From an uncultured delta proteobacterium (lineage in GTDB: Bacteria > Myxococcota_A > Polyangia > Polyangiales > Polyangiaceae), in assembly GCA_903892415.1 (NCBI GenBank), contig CAITIQ010000347.1:1-35522 (forward strand): 35,522 nucleotides of DNA, in the 5' to 3' direction. Within the stretch, counting starts at the first letter, position 1. Each line of letters starts with the position of its first letter. The translations under genes were made by a program, and so were the position numbers. Under the pieces are notes generated by a model. That model searched no databases. It was not told the DNA's origin and was given only the letters and a program-made list of their open reading frames with translations. Below are positions 15,981-24,569 of this stretch, one piece after another.

Positions 15981-16077
15981 TGTCGCAGGGTAAGCGAGTG
16001 GCTGAAAAAGTGGAAACACCGTGGTGCACGCTGGAGTCAGTCGGGGTCCAGTGGCAGCGAGCTGCTAGCCTGCCGCG

Positions 16078-16968
16078 GTGCGCATCATCACCAACCCTGG
16101 GTCGAACCTCTCGAACGAGGCGCTGGAGCGGTGGCGCATTGAGCTGCTTCCCCAGCAGATCGTCGTAGACGGAGTCGAACACGACACTCGACAAGGCATT
16201 GCGCTCGAAACCATCGACCACTGGGTGACCCACGCAAAGTCGCATCCGCACATCATCGGGACCAGCGCAGCAGAGTTCGCCACGCTCGCGAGGAAAGTTG
16301 CGAGCAAGGATCGCGAGCTCTTGGCCGTGATGACCTCACGCAAACTGATCGCGTCGCATGACGCGGCAGTGATCGGCGCTAAATCGCTATGTGATGCACG
16401 CGGCTTTGAAGACCTACGTATTCGTGTCTGTGATTCGGGTGTAACCGACGTCGGAGCTGGCCTCGCAACGGCGCTGGCGGCGGCTGCGGCTGCTGACGGA
16501 TTTTCACTCGAAGCAGTAGCCGCTTTGATCGACAACTTTCGAGCCAACGTCCAGCTCATTTTTACACTTCAATCGCTTGATTACTTAGTAAAAGGAGGTC
16601 GCGCAAGTACGCTGCGGGCCTTCTTCGCCAACGTACTCGGGGTGCGCCCCGTATTGGGGTTTGTGGACGGAGAGGTCAGCGTACTCGGCAAAGAGAGCAG
16701 CAAGCGGGCACAATCCACCGTGGTTGCCGAGCAACTCGCCGTGAAGTTCGCCACGCGCGAAGCCGTCTATGTGGCAGTCTTTCACGGTGGAGCCCCGACC
16801 GAAGCGAAGCTTCTGGCGACCGAGCTTCGGACTCGTTTCAACGTGCTTTCATTGTCGATTAGGACCATCTCACCCAGTATTTACTTACATACCGGTCCCG
16901 GCGGTCTTGGAGCCGCGGTGATAAGTGCAAAGGCTCTCGGCTTCCAACCGAAGGCACTCGAACTCTGA
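16078..16968 (+). CDS. DegV-family fatty-acid-binding protein
   Basis: A 296-residue protein with the two-lobe DegV layout. The N-terminal strand MRIITNPGSNLSNE replaces the usual TDSxxDL with TNPGSNL. A Thr-Ser lipid-head motif follows (GTSAAEF), then IFTLQSLDYLVKGGR, VLGVRPVLGFVDGEV and the C-terminal GPGGLGAAVI. DegV/FakB proteins bind a single fatty acid, and in Firmicutes they present it to the FakA kinase. The start is GTG 16078, with no clear Shine-Dalgarno. The following gene of unknown function begins 9 nt after the stop, so the two are likely co-translated. No fakA-like gene is visible, so a phospholipid-synthesis role is not shown. The Asp-to-Asn change in the first motif is notable but may still permit binding. 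Confidence 0.85.
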   Translation: MRIITNPGSNLSNEALERWRIELLPQQIVVDGVEHDTRQGIALETIDHWVTHAKSHPHIIGTSAAEFATLARKVASKDRELLAVMTSRKLIASHDAAVIGAKSLCDARGFEDLRIRVCDSGVTDVGAGLATALAAAAAADGFSLEAVAALIDNFRANVQLIFTLQSLDYLVKGGRASTLRAFFANVLGVRPVLGFVDGEVSVLGKESSKRAQSTVVAEQLAVKFATREAVYVAVFHGGAPTEAKLLATELRTRFNVLSLSIRTISPSIYLHTGPGGLGAAVISAKALGFQPKALEL

Positions 16969-16977
16969 GGTTGGCCA

Positions 16978-18495
16978 ATGATGGAAGTCTCCAATTCTTT
17001 TCCGTACCTCGTCACCGTTGCGCCCCCCGGCGGCCTGATTTCTTGTCAATCACGCTGGGATGCCAAGGGTCGACTGGAGATATCGCTAACGCCGCGCATC
17101 GCACTAGAACTGCAGCCCGTTGGCGCCTCCAAAGGCAGCTTCGAGGTAGGCGGAAAGGTTGGCGAGTTCGAACTCGTGACGGCGAACCTTGTCCGCTTGT
17201 TCATCGCACCGACGGCTGAAGCCTATGTTCGAGTAGGCCTGGACGGCGGGATCTACTTCTCGAGCGCTTCGGCCGATGATCGGGACACGCTTCTGCGCGC
17301 TCTTACCGGCCAGGCGGACCACGCGCGATCGAGTTGGGTGTCGGCTGAGTCGGCCAGCGCTAGTGTGGCAGCGTTCGTCGATCGTGTCCGCTCCAAGTCT
17401 GCGTTCGAGCAAGTTCGGGACGCACTTCGGAAGCCCCTTCCCAACGCTGTCACAGACCAGCGTGCCTTACTCGCTGCGCTCAAAGAAGTACTCGCGTTCT
17501 ACCGCCAGCCGCTCGAAACGCGAGACCACCTCGACGCACCGCTCGGTGGCCTCGCGGGGGAACCAGGCGAGCGGATCGCCAACACTACACTGCGTGCCGC
17601 GCAGCCCTGGGCGCGACTAGCTGCACTGGCCGACTTGATCGGACCTTCGCACGGAACGCGTCTCAGGAGGCTCAGCAACCGGCTCGAACTCGAGGATGAC
17701 GTATCCCACCTCGGTCGGCTGTTGGCGGCGTTGACGTTGGCAACGCTACGTCCACCGGACGAGGCGAAAGACGCGATTGACGAAGCTCTCGCAGATGAAA
17801 AACGCGGTCCCCAACGAAGCTGGCTTGAATGGCTTGCCGGGCACACAGCGGCCTTGGATGCCTCGTCGTTCGCCGACTTCCCTTGGTTTCGTGGGCTGAC
17901 TTTGAGCGACGCAATCGTGGAAGCCGCGCTTGGTGATGCAGAGCAAGCTCGAACCCGCATCCCGCCGAAGTTGGTGGCCAAGTTGATGCCACCCACACGC
18001 AAAACTCGAAAGTCGCCGACGCCTGTGCCTGACCAGGTCGCAGCCCTGGCTATTCTGGCGCTCCAAGACCGCCAATCGGTCGAGCCGGCTCGGCTGAGCG
18101 AGGCCTTCCGTTCGCTCTTCGACTGGAGCGGAGCAGCGCTGCGAAGCGTTGCGCTCAACCGCGAGGAGGCCCATCGCTCGCGCGAAGTACCGTTGGCCAG
18201 CCTGGTGTCGAACCTACCATTCATCGAGCTTCTTCGCCGCACCCAGGATCCAAGACCCCCACTGGAGCTGGTCCGCACGTGGCTCTGGCCCCGTCGGCGA
18301 CCAGGCGTCATCCTCGTCGGGGCCGGAGAGTGTGACCTCGACGAGGTCAACGCAAGGGGCCGCGTCGTCATCGTCTCGGTAGCGAGCCCCAATGTGGTCA
18401 AGGAACTCAGCCCGAGCTTCAACGCCCCGCGAGAAGTGCTTGAACCACTGCTACTTCTGCGAATGATGCTGCTGAAGCAGATGGAAGCACGCTGA
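16978..18495 (+). CDS. Unknown 505-residue protein coupled to degV
   Basis: I do not recognise a family. The N-terminal 100 residues look beta-rich (YLVTVAPPGGLISCQSRW, GRLEISLTPRIALELQPVG, GEFELVTANLVRLFIAPT). The middle (about 140-330) is helical and Ala/Leu/Arg-rich. The C-terminus has an alpha/beta-looking segment (GVILVGAGECDLDEVNARGRVVIVSVASPNVV) ending in a helix with several Met. There is no signal peptide or membrane helix. Two in-frame ATGs open the gene at 16978; GAGG at 16967-16970 gives correct spacing and overlaps the degV stop. The 9-nt gap implies a shared transcript with degV, so a lipid-related task is possible. The convergent esterase gene is 21 nt downstream. Codon use looks ordinary for the window, supporting a real gene. 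Confidence 0.7.
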   Translation: MMEVSNSFPYLVTVAPPGGLISCQSRWDAKGRLEISLTPRIALELQPVGASKGSFEVGGKVGEFELVTANLVRLFIAPTAEAYVRVGLDGGIYFSSASADDRDTLLRALTGQADHARSSWVSAESASASVAAFVDRVRSKSAFEQVRDALRKPLPNAVTDQRALLAALKEVLAFYRQPLETRDHLDAPLGGLAGEPGERIANTTLRAAQPWARLAALADLIGPSHGTRLRRLSNRLELEDDVSHLGRLLAALTLATLRPPDEAKDAIDEALADEKRGPQRSWLEWLAGHTAALDASSFADFPWFRGLTLSDAIVEAALGDAEQARTRIPPKLVAKLMPPTRKTRKSPTPVPDQVAALAILALQDRQSVEPARLSEAFRSLFDWSGAALRSVALNREEAHRSREVPLASLVSNLPFIELLRRTQDPRPPLELVRTWLWPRRRPGVILVGAGECDLDEVNARGRVVIVSVASPNVVKELSPSFNAPREVLEPLLLLRMMLLKQMEAR

Positions 18496-18516
18496 GGGCT
18501 TACTGCTCTTTCCCAG

Positions 18517-19428
18517 CTACACAGGATTCAGCCCGCGCAACGAGCGCTCGTGCCAGAGCAGCATTTCGATCGAGCCGGGACCGCGGTTCCAGCTGTAGTC
18601 GTGAGGTCCTGGCGTAATGAGCACGCGGTGAGCGACGTTGCTCGCGGCCAAGGCCGCGGCGAACGCACGTACCGCTTCGAGAAAAGGGTCTTGCTCGCTG
18701 GAGACGAGCCGCAGTGGTGGTGTGCCAGGTCCTGAAGCGCGCGAGGCTGCGAGTTGAACCAGCCGCGCGAAGTCGTCACGCGAGGCGTTGATTGCAGGCT
18801 GCAAGGCACCAAGACCGTGGAAGGCCGTTGGTCGGGTCAGCCCAGCGTAAAGCGCCAAACGACCTCCCATACTGACGCCATCGATCGCGCACTTCACCTC
18901 GTCACTCGCTCCTACTTCGACGCGAACGCGCGGGAGCATCACCTTGACGAGGAAGTCGGCAAACGTGCGTTCGCCCGTCACGCCGTCCCCTTGGTCATGC
19001 GGCGCGTACGGACAAACCACGGTGAGCCCGCGATAAGGCTCAGCAGCCAACGAGTCGTTGAGGGCGCTGAGCCGCGCTGGGCTTACAAAGCCCTCGAAGT
19101 CTTTGGCGGTGAGTGGCGGTGAACGCAAACGCTCGTCTGCGCGGTCCAGCCAGTAGTCATCACGCCACCCGCCCGCTCCTTTTGAAAGACCGCGTCCGGA
19201 TTCACCTCGCCCGTGCAACGCGATCAGGATCGGTGCGCCCGGCTCTTTGGCAACGAGCGCGAGCTCGGCATGCGGGTAGGCCTCATTCGCAGGAAAGGCG
19301 AGCTCCAGCCAGCGCCCAGGGCGCGCGGACGGCGGCGTTGCAGCCTGCGAACCGTGGCGTTCGCGTGAGGCGTCCGAACACGCGAGCAAAAGCTGTGAGC
19401 CCAGAATGAGCAGGGAGCGCCGAAACAT
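18517..19428 (-). CDS. Lipoprotein alpha/beta-hydrolase, esterase-like
   Basis: From ATG 19428 the product (303 residues) begins with MFRRSLLILGSQLLLACSD, a good lipobox (LLAC, lipid Cys17), so it is an envelope lipoprotein. The catalytic set of an alpha/beta hydrolase is visible: an oxyanion-loop-like LHGRGESG near 72-79, the nucleophile elbow GVSMGG with Ser186, Asp247 (SSEQDPF) and His276 (GPHDYSW). This resembles the esterase D / feruloyl-esterase-like group. The substrate is unknown. A GTG at 19476 gives a longer form but would bury the signal peptide. It starts 7 nt after the stop of gsk on the same strand, so the two are probably co-transcribed, although no biochemical link between them is obvious. 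Confidence 0.85.
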   Translation of the reverse strand: MFRRSLLILGSQLLLACSDASRERHGSQAATPPSARPGRWLELAFPANEAYPHAELALVAKEPGAPILIALHGRGESGRGLSKGAGGWRDDYWLDRADERLRSPPLTAKDFEGFVSPARLSALNDSLAAEPYRGLTVVCPYAPHDQGDGVTGERTFADFLVKVMLPRVRVEVGASDEVKCAIDGVSMGGRLALYAGLTRPTAFHGLGALQPAINASRDDFARLVQLAASRASGPGTPPLRLVSSEQDPFLEAVRAFAAALAASNVAHRVLITPGPHDYSWNRGPGSIEMLLWHERSLRGLNPV

Positions 19429-19435
19429 GTCCGTG

Positions 19436-20743
19436 TCAGAGCGCCCAGTACTTCTCGTCCTCGAGGCCTTCCTCACGCTCGGGAAGACCGCGCGTGAGGC
19501 GGGGCGACGATTGCACGAGTACCTCGTAACTTACGCGGTTGGCGTAGCGGCAGACCTGGCTCATCGACGAGTAGGTCAAGAAGTCACGGACGTGTTTGGC
19601 AGAGTTTGGAACGCTGCTCTTGTGGTAGCGGTTGGCCGCCATGTCGTGGAGCAGCGCTGCGAGCGCTGCATCGCCTGCGCCGTTGGTACTGGTGATACGC
19701 GTGGGACCGCCGTGATAGGGCGCGATGTGCGCGAACACACGAACCGGCTTCTCGCATTTGGCGCGCAACATCGGCCGGCTAAACTCATAGCGGTTGAACT
19801 CAGGGATGGCGCCGGGCAGCAGCGGATAACGGGTCTCCCGCTTGACGGCATCATCGCTGTAGCCGGCCAAGTAGAGACCGACTGGGCCTGCCGTGCAAAG
19901 CACCAAGCTGGTGAGTTCGAGCGCGCGATCACAAGCGATCAGCGGATCCGCGGCGCCCGTCAGCGCCTCCCCCTCCTCTTCGTTCATGGCCAAGATGTCG
20001 ACGTTGGCCTGGATGAAATTGCGCCAAAACTCTGGCCGCTCGGCGATCACGAAGCGAGTCCCCAGCGTAAGCACCACCGGAACCGAGCGCGCGCGCGCAA
20101 GCTCGATCGCCCGTATGGTGGCCTCGGGCATCGGCTCGCCGGGCTGACAACGCATCAAATAGGCTGACACCACCAGCGCCGAAGCGTTGTCGAAGACAGC
20201 CTCGGGAATGCTCTCGGGTCGCAGCTGGTTCATCATCCCGGCGCTGATCGCAAAGGTGCGCTCACCGTCCGGCGTGACCAAGGCGAAGCAACGACCGATG
20301 GGTCCATCCACAGGCTGCAGATGATCGAGATTGACGCGACTGGAGGTGTTGGAGAGGTAACGATAGCCGCTCGTACCGAGCCGGATATTCTCACTCATCA
20401 CCCCGAGCAAGATGCTCGCTTCATCCGCGAGCAGCGAGCAGTTGTGGAGCGTGTTGCCCACGGTACCGCCAGCAAACTCGTAGGAGATCAGCTTCTCGGC
20501 GAGCAACTCCTCGTACAGCCTTGCAGCGACATCGCTCGCGATGATGGTGGAGCCGCCTTTAGGCAGTTGGTAGCGCGTCAGGAGTTCTTCGGGGATGCGA
20601 GCATCGATGTCCACCAAGGTTTGGTCGATGCCCACGACGTGGGTCTTGGCCTTCGGCAGGGAGAGCCCAGCGTGCTGAAACAGCGGGTCGCGAGCGTTGA
20701 CGGGAAAGTAGTGCTTGTGTTTGCGTCGGCCGGGGAAGCGCAC
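19436..20743 (-). CDS. gsk: Inosine-guanosine kinase (PfkB family)
   Basis: Phosphorylates inosine and guanosine to IMP and GMP with ATP in purine salvage. The 435-residue product aligns end to end, from memory, with Escherichia coli Gsk (434 residues). It shares the N-terminal basic block and KHYFPVNARDPL, the AGGTVGNT substrate motif (91-98), QPVDGPIGRCF-like and GERTFAIS motifs, MPEATIRAIE, LTLGTRFVIAE, ILAMNE, VLCTAGPVGLY, and the PfkB anion-hole motif NGAGD (354-358, catalytic Asp358), ending SPRLTRGLPERE. The start is GTG 20743, fixed by the conserved N-terminus. Such high similarity over the full length is unexpected if this is a myxobacterium and may indicate transfer or a deep shared gene. 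It is followed 7 nt later by the esterase gene and is divergent from the B-box protein gene. Confidence 0.93.
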   Translation of the reverse strand: MRFPGRRKHKHYFPVNARDPLFQHAGLSLPKAKTHVVGIDQTLVDIDARIPEELLTRYQLPKGGSTIIASDVAARLYEELLAEKLISYEFAGGTVGNTLHNCSLLADEASILLGVMSENIRLGTSGYRYLSNTSSRVNLDHLQPVDGPIGRCFALVTPDGERTFAISAGMMNQLRPESIPEAVFDNASALVVSAYLMRCQPGEPMPEATIRAIELARARSVPVVLTLGTRFVIAERPEFWRNFIQANVDILAMNEEEGEALTGAADPLIACDRALELTSLVLCTAGPVGLYLAGYSDDAVKRETRYPLLPGAIPEFNRYEFSRPMLRAKCEKPVRVFAHIAPYHGGPTRITSTNGAGDAALAALLHDMAANRYHKSSVPNSAKHVRDFLTYSSMSQVCRYANRVSYEVLVQSSPRLTRGLPEREEGLEDEKYWAL

Positions 20744-20798
20744 GTTTGAACCGGAGGTTACCAGGCCCCCACGAAGGCGGGCGCGCTAAAGTCGCTTG

Positions 20799-21959
20799 AT
20801 GACGACGCCGGCAATGCAACTCGAGCTACGGGCGCTCCCCGAAGAGCCGCGCGCACGAGCAGCCGCCCTGCGAACGATTGCGCTGGCGCTGGGGCTACCG
20901 CTCGCGGACACGACCGCGCTCCTCGCGACCCTACCCGTCACCCTCCCGCTGCTGGAGCAGCGCAAGATCGAAGAGCTCGAGCTCTCGCTGCGTACACTGG
21001 GCGTGGTGTTCGTGCGCGCGACGGCTACCGCGGGAGCGAGCCGCTGTGAGGACCACCCCCACTTCAGCGCAAACGGGGTTTGTTCGCAGTGTCAGGCCCC
21101 GCTATGCGCCGTGTGTCATCGCTCACGCAAGCTCGCGCTTTGCAGCGGTTGTAGCGCGAAGCGGCGGCGCTCTCGCGGCTTCTTCCTGATTCGCGTCGCA
21201 GTGCTACTGACCATCCTGTTTGGAGTCGTCGTGTATGCGCTTCGCGACGTCGCGAGCCGTGAAGCACGCACCGATTGGACGCGCAGCGTCCGCGTCGCCA
21301 TCGTGCTCGTCGCGCGTGAGCCGCTCGAGGAGGAGATCGGTCCACGGGCAAGAGAGCGAGCTTCGGTGTTGGCTGACAAGCTCACGTCGCAAAAACGTCG
21401 TTACCGCGAAGGAGGGCCTGCACCGTTTGCCTTCACGGTGTTTGGGCCGGTGAGCGACACCGGCTCGATTCCCGAGCCACCCGCAGACGACGGGCTGATC
21501 GCCGCGGCGCGCTACTCCTGGGAGCTCTCGCGCTTCACCTCACGCATCGACAAGGCGGCGGGCGTGGACGGAAGCGCCTTCGATTCGCGCATCTACGTGC
21601 TCGCAACGAGGCCGACCAACAGCGAGCGCAAGGTGATTGAGGGAGCAAGCCAGCTGGGCGGCCGCATCGGAGTGGTTCGCGTCGAGCTCGATTCGACCAT
21701 GGTCGATCTGGCGCTCTTCGTCAGTACGCACGAGCTGTTTCACACGCTGGGCGCGAGCGACCGCTACGACCTTGCGAGCGGCCAGCCGCTCGTTCCGGAG
21801 GGTCTGCCCGAGCCTGAGCAGAGGCCGCTATTTCCGCAACGTCTGGCGGAGGTGATGGCCCGCCACCGCGCAACCACGCCCATCGCCAGCGTGCCGCCCA
21901 AGACATTGCAAGAGCTGTTCGTTGGAGAGGTCACAGCGCGCGAACTGCGCTGGCACTGA
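20799..21959 (+). CDS. B-box zinc-finger membrane protein with metalloprotease-like motif
   Basis: The 386-residue product has four parts. First, an N-terminal helical segment (about 8-72) of unclear type. Second, a B-box-like zinc finger (about 83-118: CxxH, then three CxxC pairs in CSQC, CAVC and CSGC). Third, a single membrane helix (about 129-147: FFLIRVAVLLTILFGVVVYAL). Fourth, an outer domain of about 230 residues holding HELFHTLGASD at 311-321. HExxHxxGxxD is the zinc motif of snapalysin-type metzincins, with Asp as third ligand. TTG 20796 directly precedes ATG 20799; the ATG is chosen. The stop abuts the convergent lolD stop with no gap. A cytoplasmic zinc finger joined to an outer protease-like domain suggests a signal-responsive envelope protease, but activity is not established. 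Confidence 0.75.
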   Translation: MTTPAMQLELRALPEEPRARAAALRTIALALGLPLADTTALLATLPVTLPLLEQRKIEELELSLRTLGVVFVRATATAGASRCEDHPHFSANGVCSQCQAPLCAVCHRSRKLALCSGCSAKRRRSRGFFLIRVAVLLTILFGVVVYALRDVASREARTDWTRSVRVAIVLVAREPLEEEIGPRARERASVLADKLTSQKRRYREGGPAPFAFTVFGPVSDTGSIPEPPADDGLIAAARYSWELSRFTSRIDKAAGVDGSAFDSRIYVLATRPTNSERKVIEGASQLGGRIGVVRVELDSTMVDLALFVSTHELFHTLGASDRYDLASGQPLVPEGLPEPEQRPLFPQRLAEVMARHRATTPIASVPPKTLQELFVGEVTARELRWH

Positions 21960-22748
21960 CTACGCGTCCGAAGCCGCCGCCGGCTCTGGCGCAGCCTCTG
22001 CGGCCTTCTCTTCCAGCTTGGCGCCTTGCTCCTTAAGCGACGCGTACGAGGGAATGGCTGTATTGCGCGTGTCTCGTTCGACCAGGCCGTCCTTCATCGA
22101 AACCACCCGCGGCATCGACTCGGCGAAAGAGCGATCATGCGTGACCACGATGATGGTGGTCCCGTGCTTGCGGTTCATATCGAAGAACAACGCTTGGATA
22201 TCCGCGCCGGTCTTCGAATCGAGGTTGCCGGTTGGTTCATCGGCGAGGATCAACTTGGGAGAGAGCACCAAGGCGCGCGCCAACGCCACGCGCTGCTGCT
22301 CACCACCCGATAGCTCGCCGGGGCGGTGAGTACCACGCTTGGCCAGCCCTACTTCGGCCAGGAGGCCCTCGGCGTGACCACGCATCTCCGATTGGCTGCG
22401 GCCTTGGATCAAGCCCGGCATCATCACGTTCTCGATCGCGGTGAACTCCGGGAGCAGGTGATGGAACTGAAACACGAAGCCGATCGACCGATTGCGGATC
22501 GCCGCCAACCGCTTGCTCGAGAGGCCGGTGATCTCCTCCTTGCCGATGCGGATCTTGCCTTGGGTCGGCGTGTCCAACGTACCGATGCAATGAAGCAGCG
22601 TGCTCTTCCCTGCGCCCGAGGTACCGACGATCGCCAGCACCTCTCCCTGATCGATCCGTAGATCGATCCCACGCAGCACCTCCAGCGGTCGCCCCATGTG
22701 GACGAAGGTCTTGGTGAGGGCCTCGACTTGGACGATGGGCTCAGGCAT
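21960..22748 (-). CDS. lolD: Lipoprotein-releasing ABC transporter ATPase LolD
   Basis: The energising subunit of the LolCDE complex, which lifts outer-membrane lipoproteins out of the inner membrane. The 262-residue product has Walker A GTSGAGKS (about 42-49), the Q-loop FQFHHLLPEF typical of LolD/MacB, the signature LSGGEQQRVALARAL, Walker B ILADEPTGNLD and the switch His in VVTHD. A C-terminal extension of about 35 residues rich in Ala/Glu/Pro goes beyond the family core. The ATG begins 3 nt after the stop of the permease gene, so they are translated together. The many lipoproteins encoded in this window give it obvious clients. Distinguishing LolD from a MacB- or FtsE-type ATPase relies mainly on the linked LolC/E permease. 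Confidence 0.92.
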   Translation of the reverse strand: MPEPIVQVEALTKTFVHMGRPLEVLRGIDLRIDQGEVLAIVGTSGAGKSTLLHCIGTLDTPTQGKIRIGKEEITGLSSKRLAAIRNRSIGFVFQFHHLLPEFTAIENVMMPGLIQGRSQSEMRGHAEGLLAEVGLAKRGTHRPGELSGGEQQRVALARALVLSPKLILADEPTGNLDSKTGADIQALFFDMNRKHGTTIIVVTHDRSFAESMPRVVSMKDGLVERDTRNTAIPSYASLKEQGAKLEEKAAEAAPEPAAASDA

Positions 22749-22751
22749 GGG

Positions 22752-24569
22752 CTACTCGTGACGCAGGCCGTCGACCGGGGCGACCGACGCGGCTGCAATG
22801 GATGGGTAGATGGTGGAAAGCGTGCAGATGACGAGCGCGCTGATAGCGACGATTCCGTAGTCTCCGAGGTCGACGTTCACCGGCAGCCTGTCGATGTAAT
22901 AGACCTCGGGTGGAAGTCGCGTGCCGAACCACTTGAGGCCGGTGCAAGCAGCTAGCGCGATGCCCACGCCGAAGCTCGTGCCGATCGCCCCGATGATCAC
23001 GCCCTCGAGCACGAAGATGCGGGCGATTGACCAATTGGAAGCGCCGAGCGCCTTGAGGATGGCGATCTGTCGCGTCTTCTCGGTCACCATCAGCAAGAGC
23101 GTGCAGATGATGCAAAAGCTCGCGACGGCGATGGCGATCGAGAGGATGAGGAAGGTAGCGATGCGCTCGAGCTTGAGCGCGCTGAACAGGTTCTTGTTCA
23201 TCTCCTTCCAATCCCGCGTGCGCAGCTCCGGAGCCGGTGGCGCGCCGTCCGGACGCTTGGCCGGATCAAAGAGCCCCGGCAAGACCGCCGTCAGCGCAGG
23301 AGTAAACTTCTCGACGTTCTCCGGATCATTCACCCGCACGTCGATCTGCGAAATCTTCGAATCAAGGCTGAAGAAGCGCTGGGCCTCTTCGAGCGTGACG
23401 TATGCATGCGACGCGTCGTACTCGTACATGGCGCTGTAGAAGATGCCGGCCACGCGGAACTTGCGAGTGCGCGGCATCACGCCCATCGGACCGAGCTCAC
23501 CCATCGGCGAAAGCAGCGTGACCTCATCCCCGACGCAGACGTGCAGACTCTTGGCCAGCTCCCGCCCGAGAATGACGCCCGGTCGCAGCGGAATCTTCGG
23601 TTTGCGGAACTGACGCAGCGCTGGGTCCACCGCCATATCCTCGAAATCATCGAAGGAGATGTCGGGGTTCTTACGCCGCGGTGAGCCGTCGGGCAGCTTG
23701 CAGATTACCTCGCCCACCGGAATGTTCGCCAAAGCTTCGGTGTCGGTCAGGTAGTGGAAGCGGCCGAGCTCGAGGTTCTTCTTGAGATCGATCACGTCGC
23801 CGATGGTCTCGGGGTCGATCCCTTTGACGAGCACGCCAGCCGTATTGGTGGCGCTCGAGCTCATCGCGTCGCCCGCCACGACCGGCGTTGCCGAGCCCTT
23901 GTCTCCGAGCGCGCCGCGCACGCCAGCGAGCGCTGTGTCCCATTCACCGAAGCCGCCGGGCTGCTTCGTATCCACCACGATGTGAGCGTTGTTACCGAGG
24001 ATCTTGGTCTTCAGGTCATGACCGAAGCCACCCATGATGCTGGTAACCGAACAAAGCGCGCAGGAGGAGACGCCGACGCCCAGGATCGAAAGCACGCTGA
24101 TCACGGTGAGGAAGCCGCTCTTCGTGGCTCGCACGTGACGAGCAGAAACGAAGGTGCCGAAGTCCAAGCGCTCGAGCAGATCGAGCCCGAGCGGCATGGC
24201 TGCGGCCAGCACCAAACAAAGAAAGAGCACGCCCACGCCAAGCGACGAGTAACGCACGATCTCGTCCTTCAAACTGAAGGGCAAGCTCTGCGCAGGGATG
24301 GCCATCGGGTCCACCTCACCGAACATCTCGGCAGCGCGCAGACGAGCCGCGTACTCGAGGCGCTGGGCCAAGGTGTAGAGGCCGGCGAAGCCGACACCGA
24401 AAAGCGCGCCGAGCACTCCGAAGCCGGCGCGACCACGGCTGACACGCTTGACCGGACCGAGATCCAGGTCCTGAACGGTCACGCGAACAAACCCGCGCCA
24501 CACGAGAAACAGCGAGAGAATTCCAACAACAGCCCAAACAATGAGCAGCGTCGGGTCGGAGGTGTTCAT
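22752..24569 (-). CDS. LolC/LolE-type permease with N-terminal membrane extension
   Basis: The inner-membrane permease of the lipoprotein-releasing transporter. The canonical core begins near residue 140 (FVSARHVRATKSGFLTVISVLSILGVGVSSCAL), followed by a large periplasmic domain (about 190-450) and three C-terminal FtsX-type helices, including SIAIAVASFCIICTLLLMVTEK and IFVLEGVIIGAIGTSFGVG. At 605 residues it is about 200 longer than typical LolC. About 135 of these are an N-terminal extension with three further membrane helices (about 6-24, 48-67 and 108-128). The ATG overlaps the lysS stop by 4 nt (ATGA). Only one permease is present, so it probably works as a homodimer, as in LolF systems. 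The symbol is left blank because lolC, lolE and lolF cannot be told apart here. Confidence 0.9.
   Translation of the reverse strand: MNTSDPTLLIVWAVVGILSLFLVWRGFVRVTVQDLDLGPVKRVSRGRAGFGVLGALFGVGFAGLYTLAQRLEYAARLRAAEMFGEVDPMAIPAQSLPFSLKDEIVRYSSLGVGVLFLCLVLAAAMPLGLDLLERLDFGTFVSARHVRATKSGFLTVISVLSILGVGVSSCALCSVTSIMGGFGHDLKTKILGNNAHIVVDTKQPGGFGEWDTALAGVRGALGDKGSATPVVAGDAMSSSATNTAGVLVKGIDPETIGDVIDLKKNLELGRFHYLTDTEALANIPVGEVICKLPDGSPRRKNPDISFDDFEDMAVDPALRQFRKPKIPLRPGVILGRELAKSLHVCVGDEVTLLSPMGELGPMGVMPRTRKFRVAGIFYSAMYEYDASHAYVTLEEAQRFFSLDSKISQIDVRVNDPENVEKFTPALTAVLPGLFDPAKRPDGAPPAPELRTRDWKEMNKNLFSALKLERIATFLILSIAIAVASFCIICTLLLMVTEKTRQIAILKALGASNWSIARIFVLEGVIIGAIGTSFGVGIALAACTGLKWFGTRLPPEVYYIDRLPVNVDLGDYGIVAISALVICTLSTIYPSIAAASVAPVDGLRHE

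Noticed and set aside
17499..18422. Minus-strand open frame (307 codons) in the unknown 505-residue gene
   Set aside because: It is Ser/Arg-rich, typical of an antisense shadow; the plus-strand frame has a good Shine-Dalgarno and coupling to degV.
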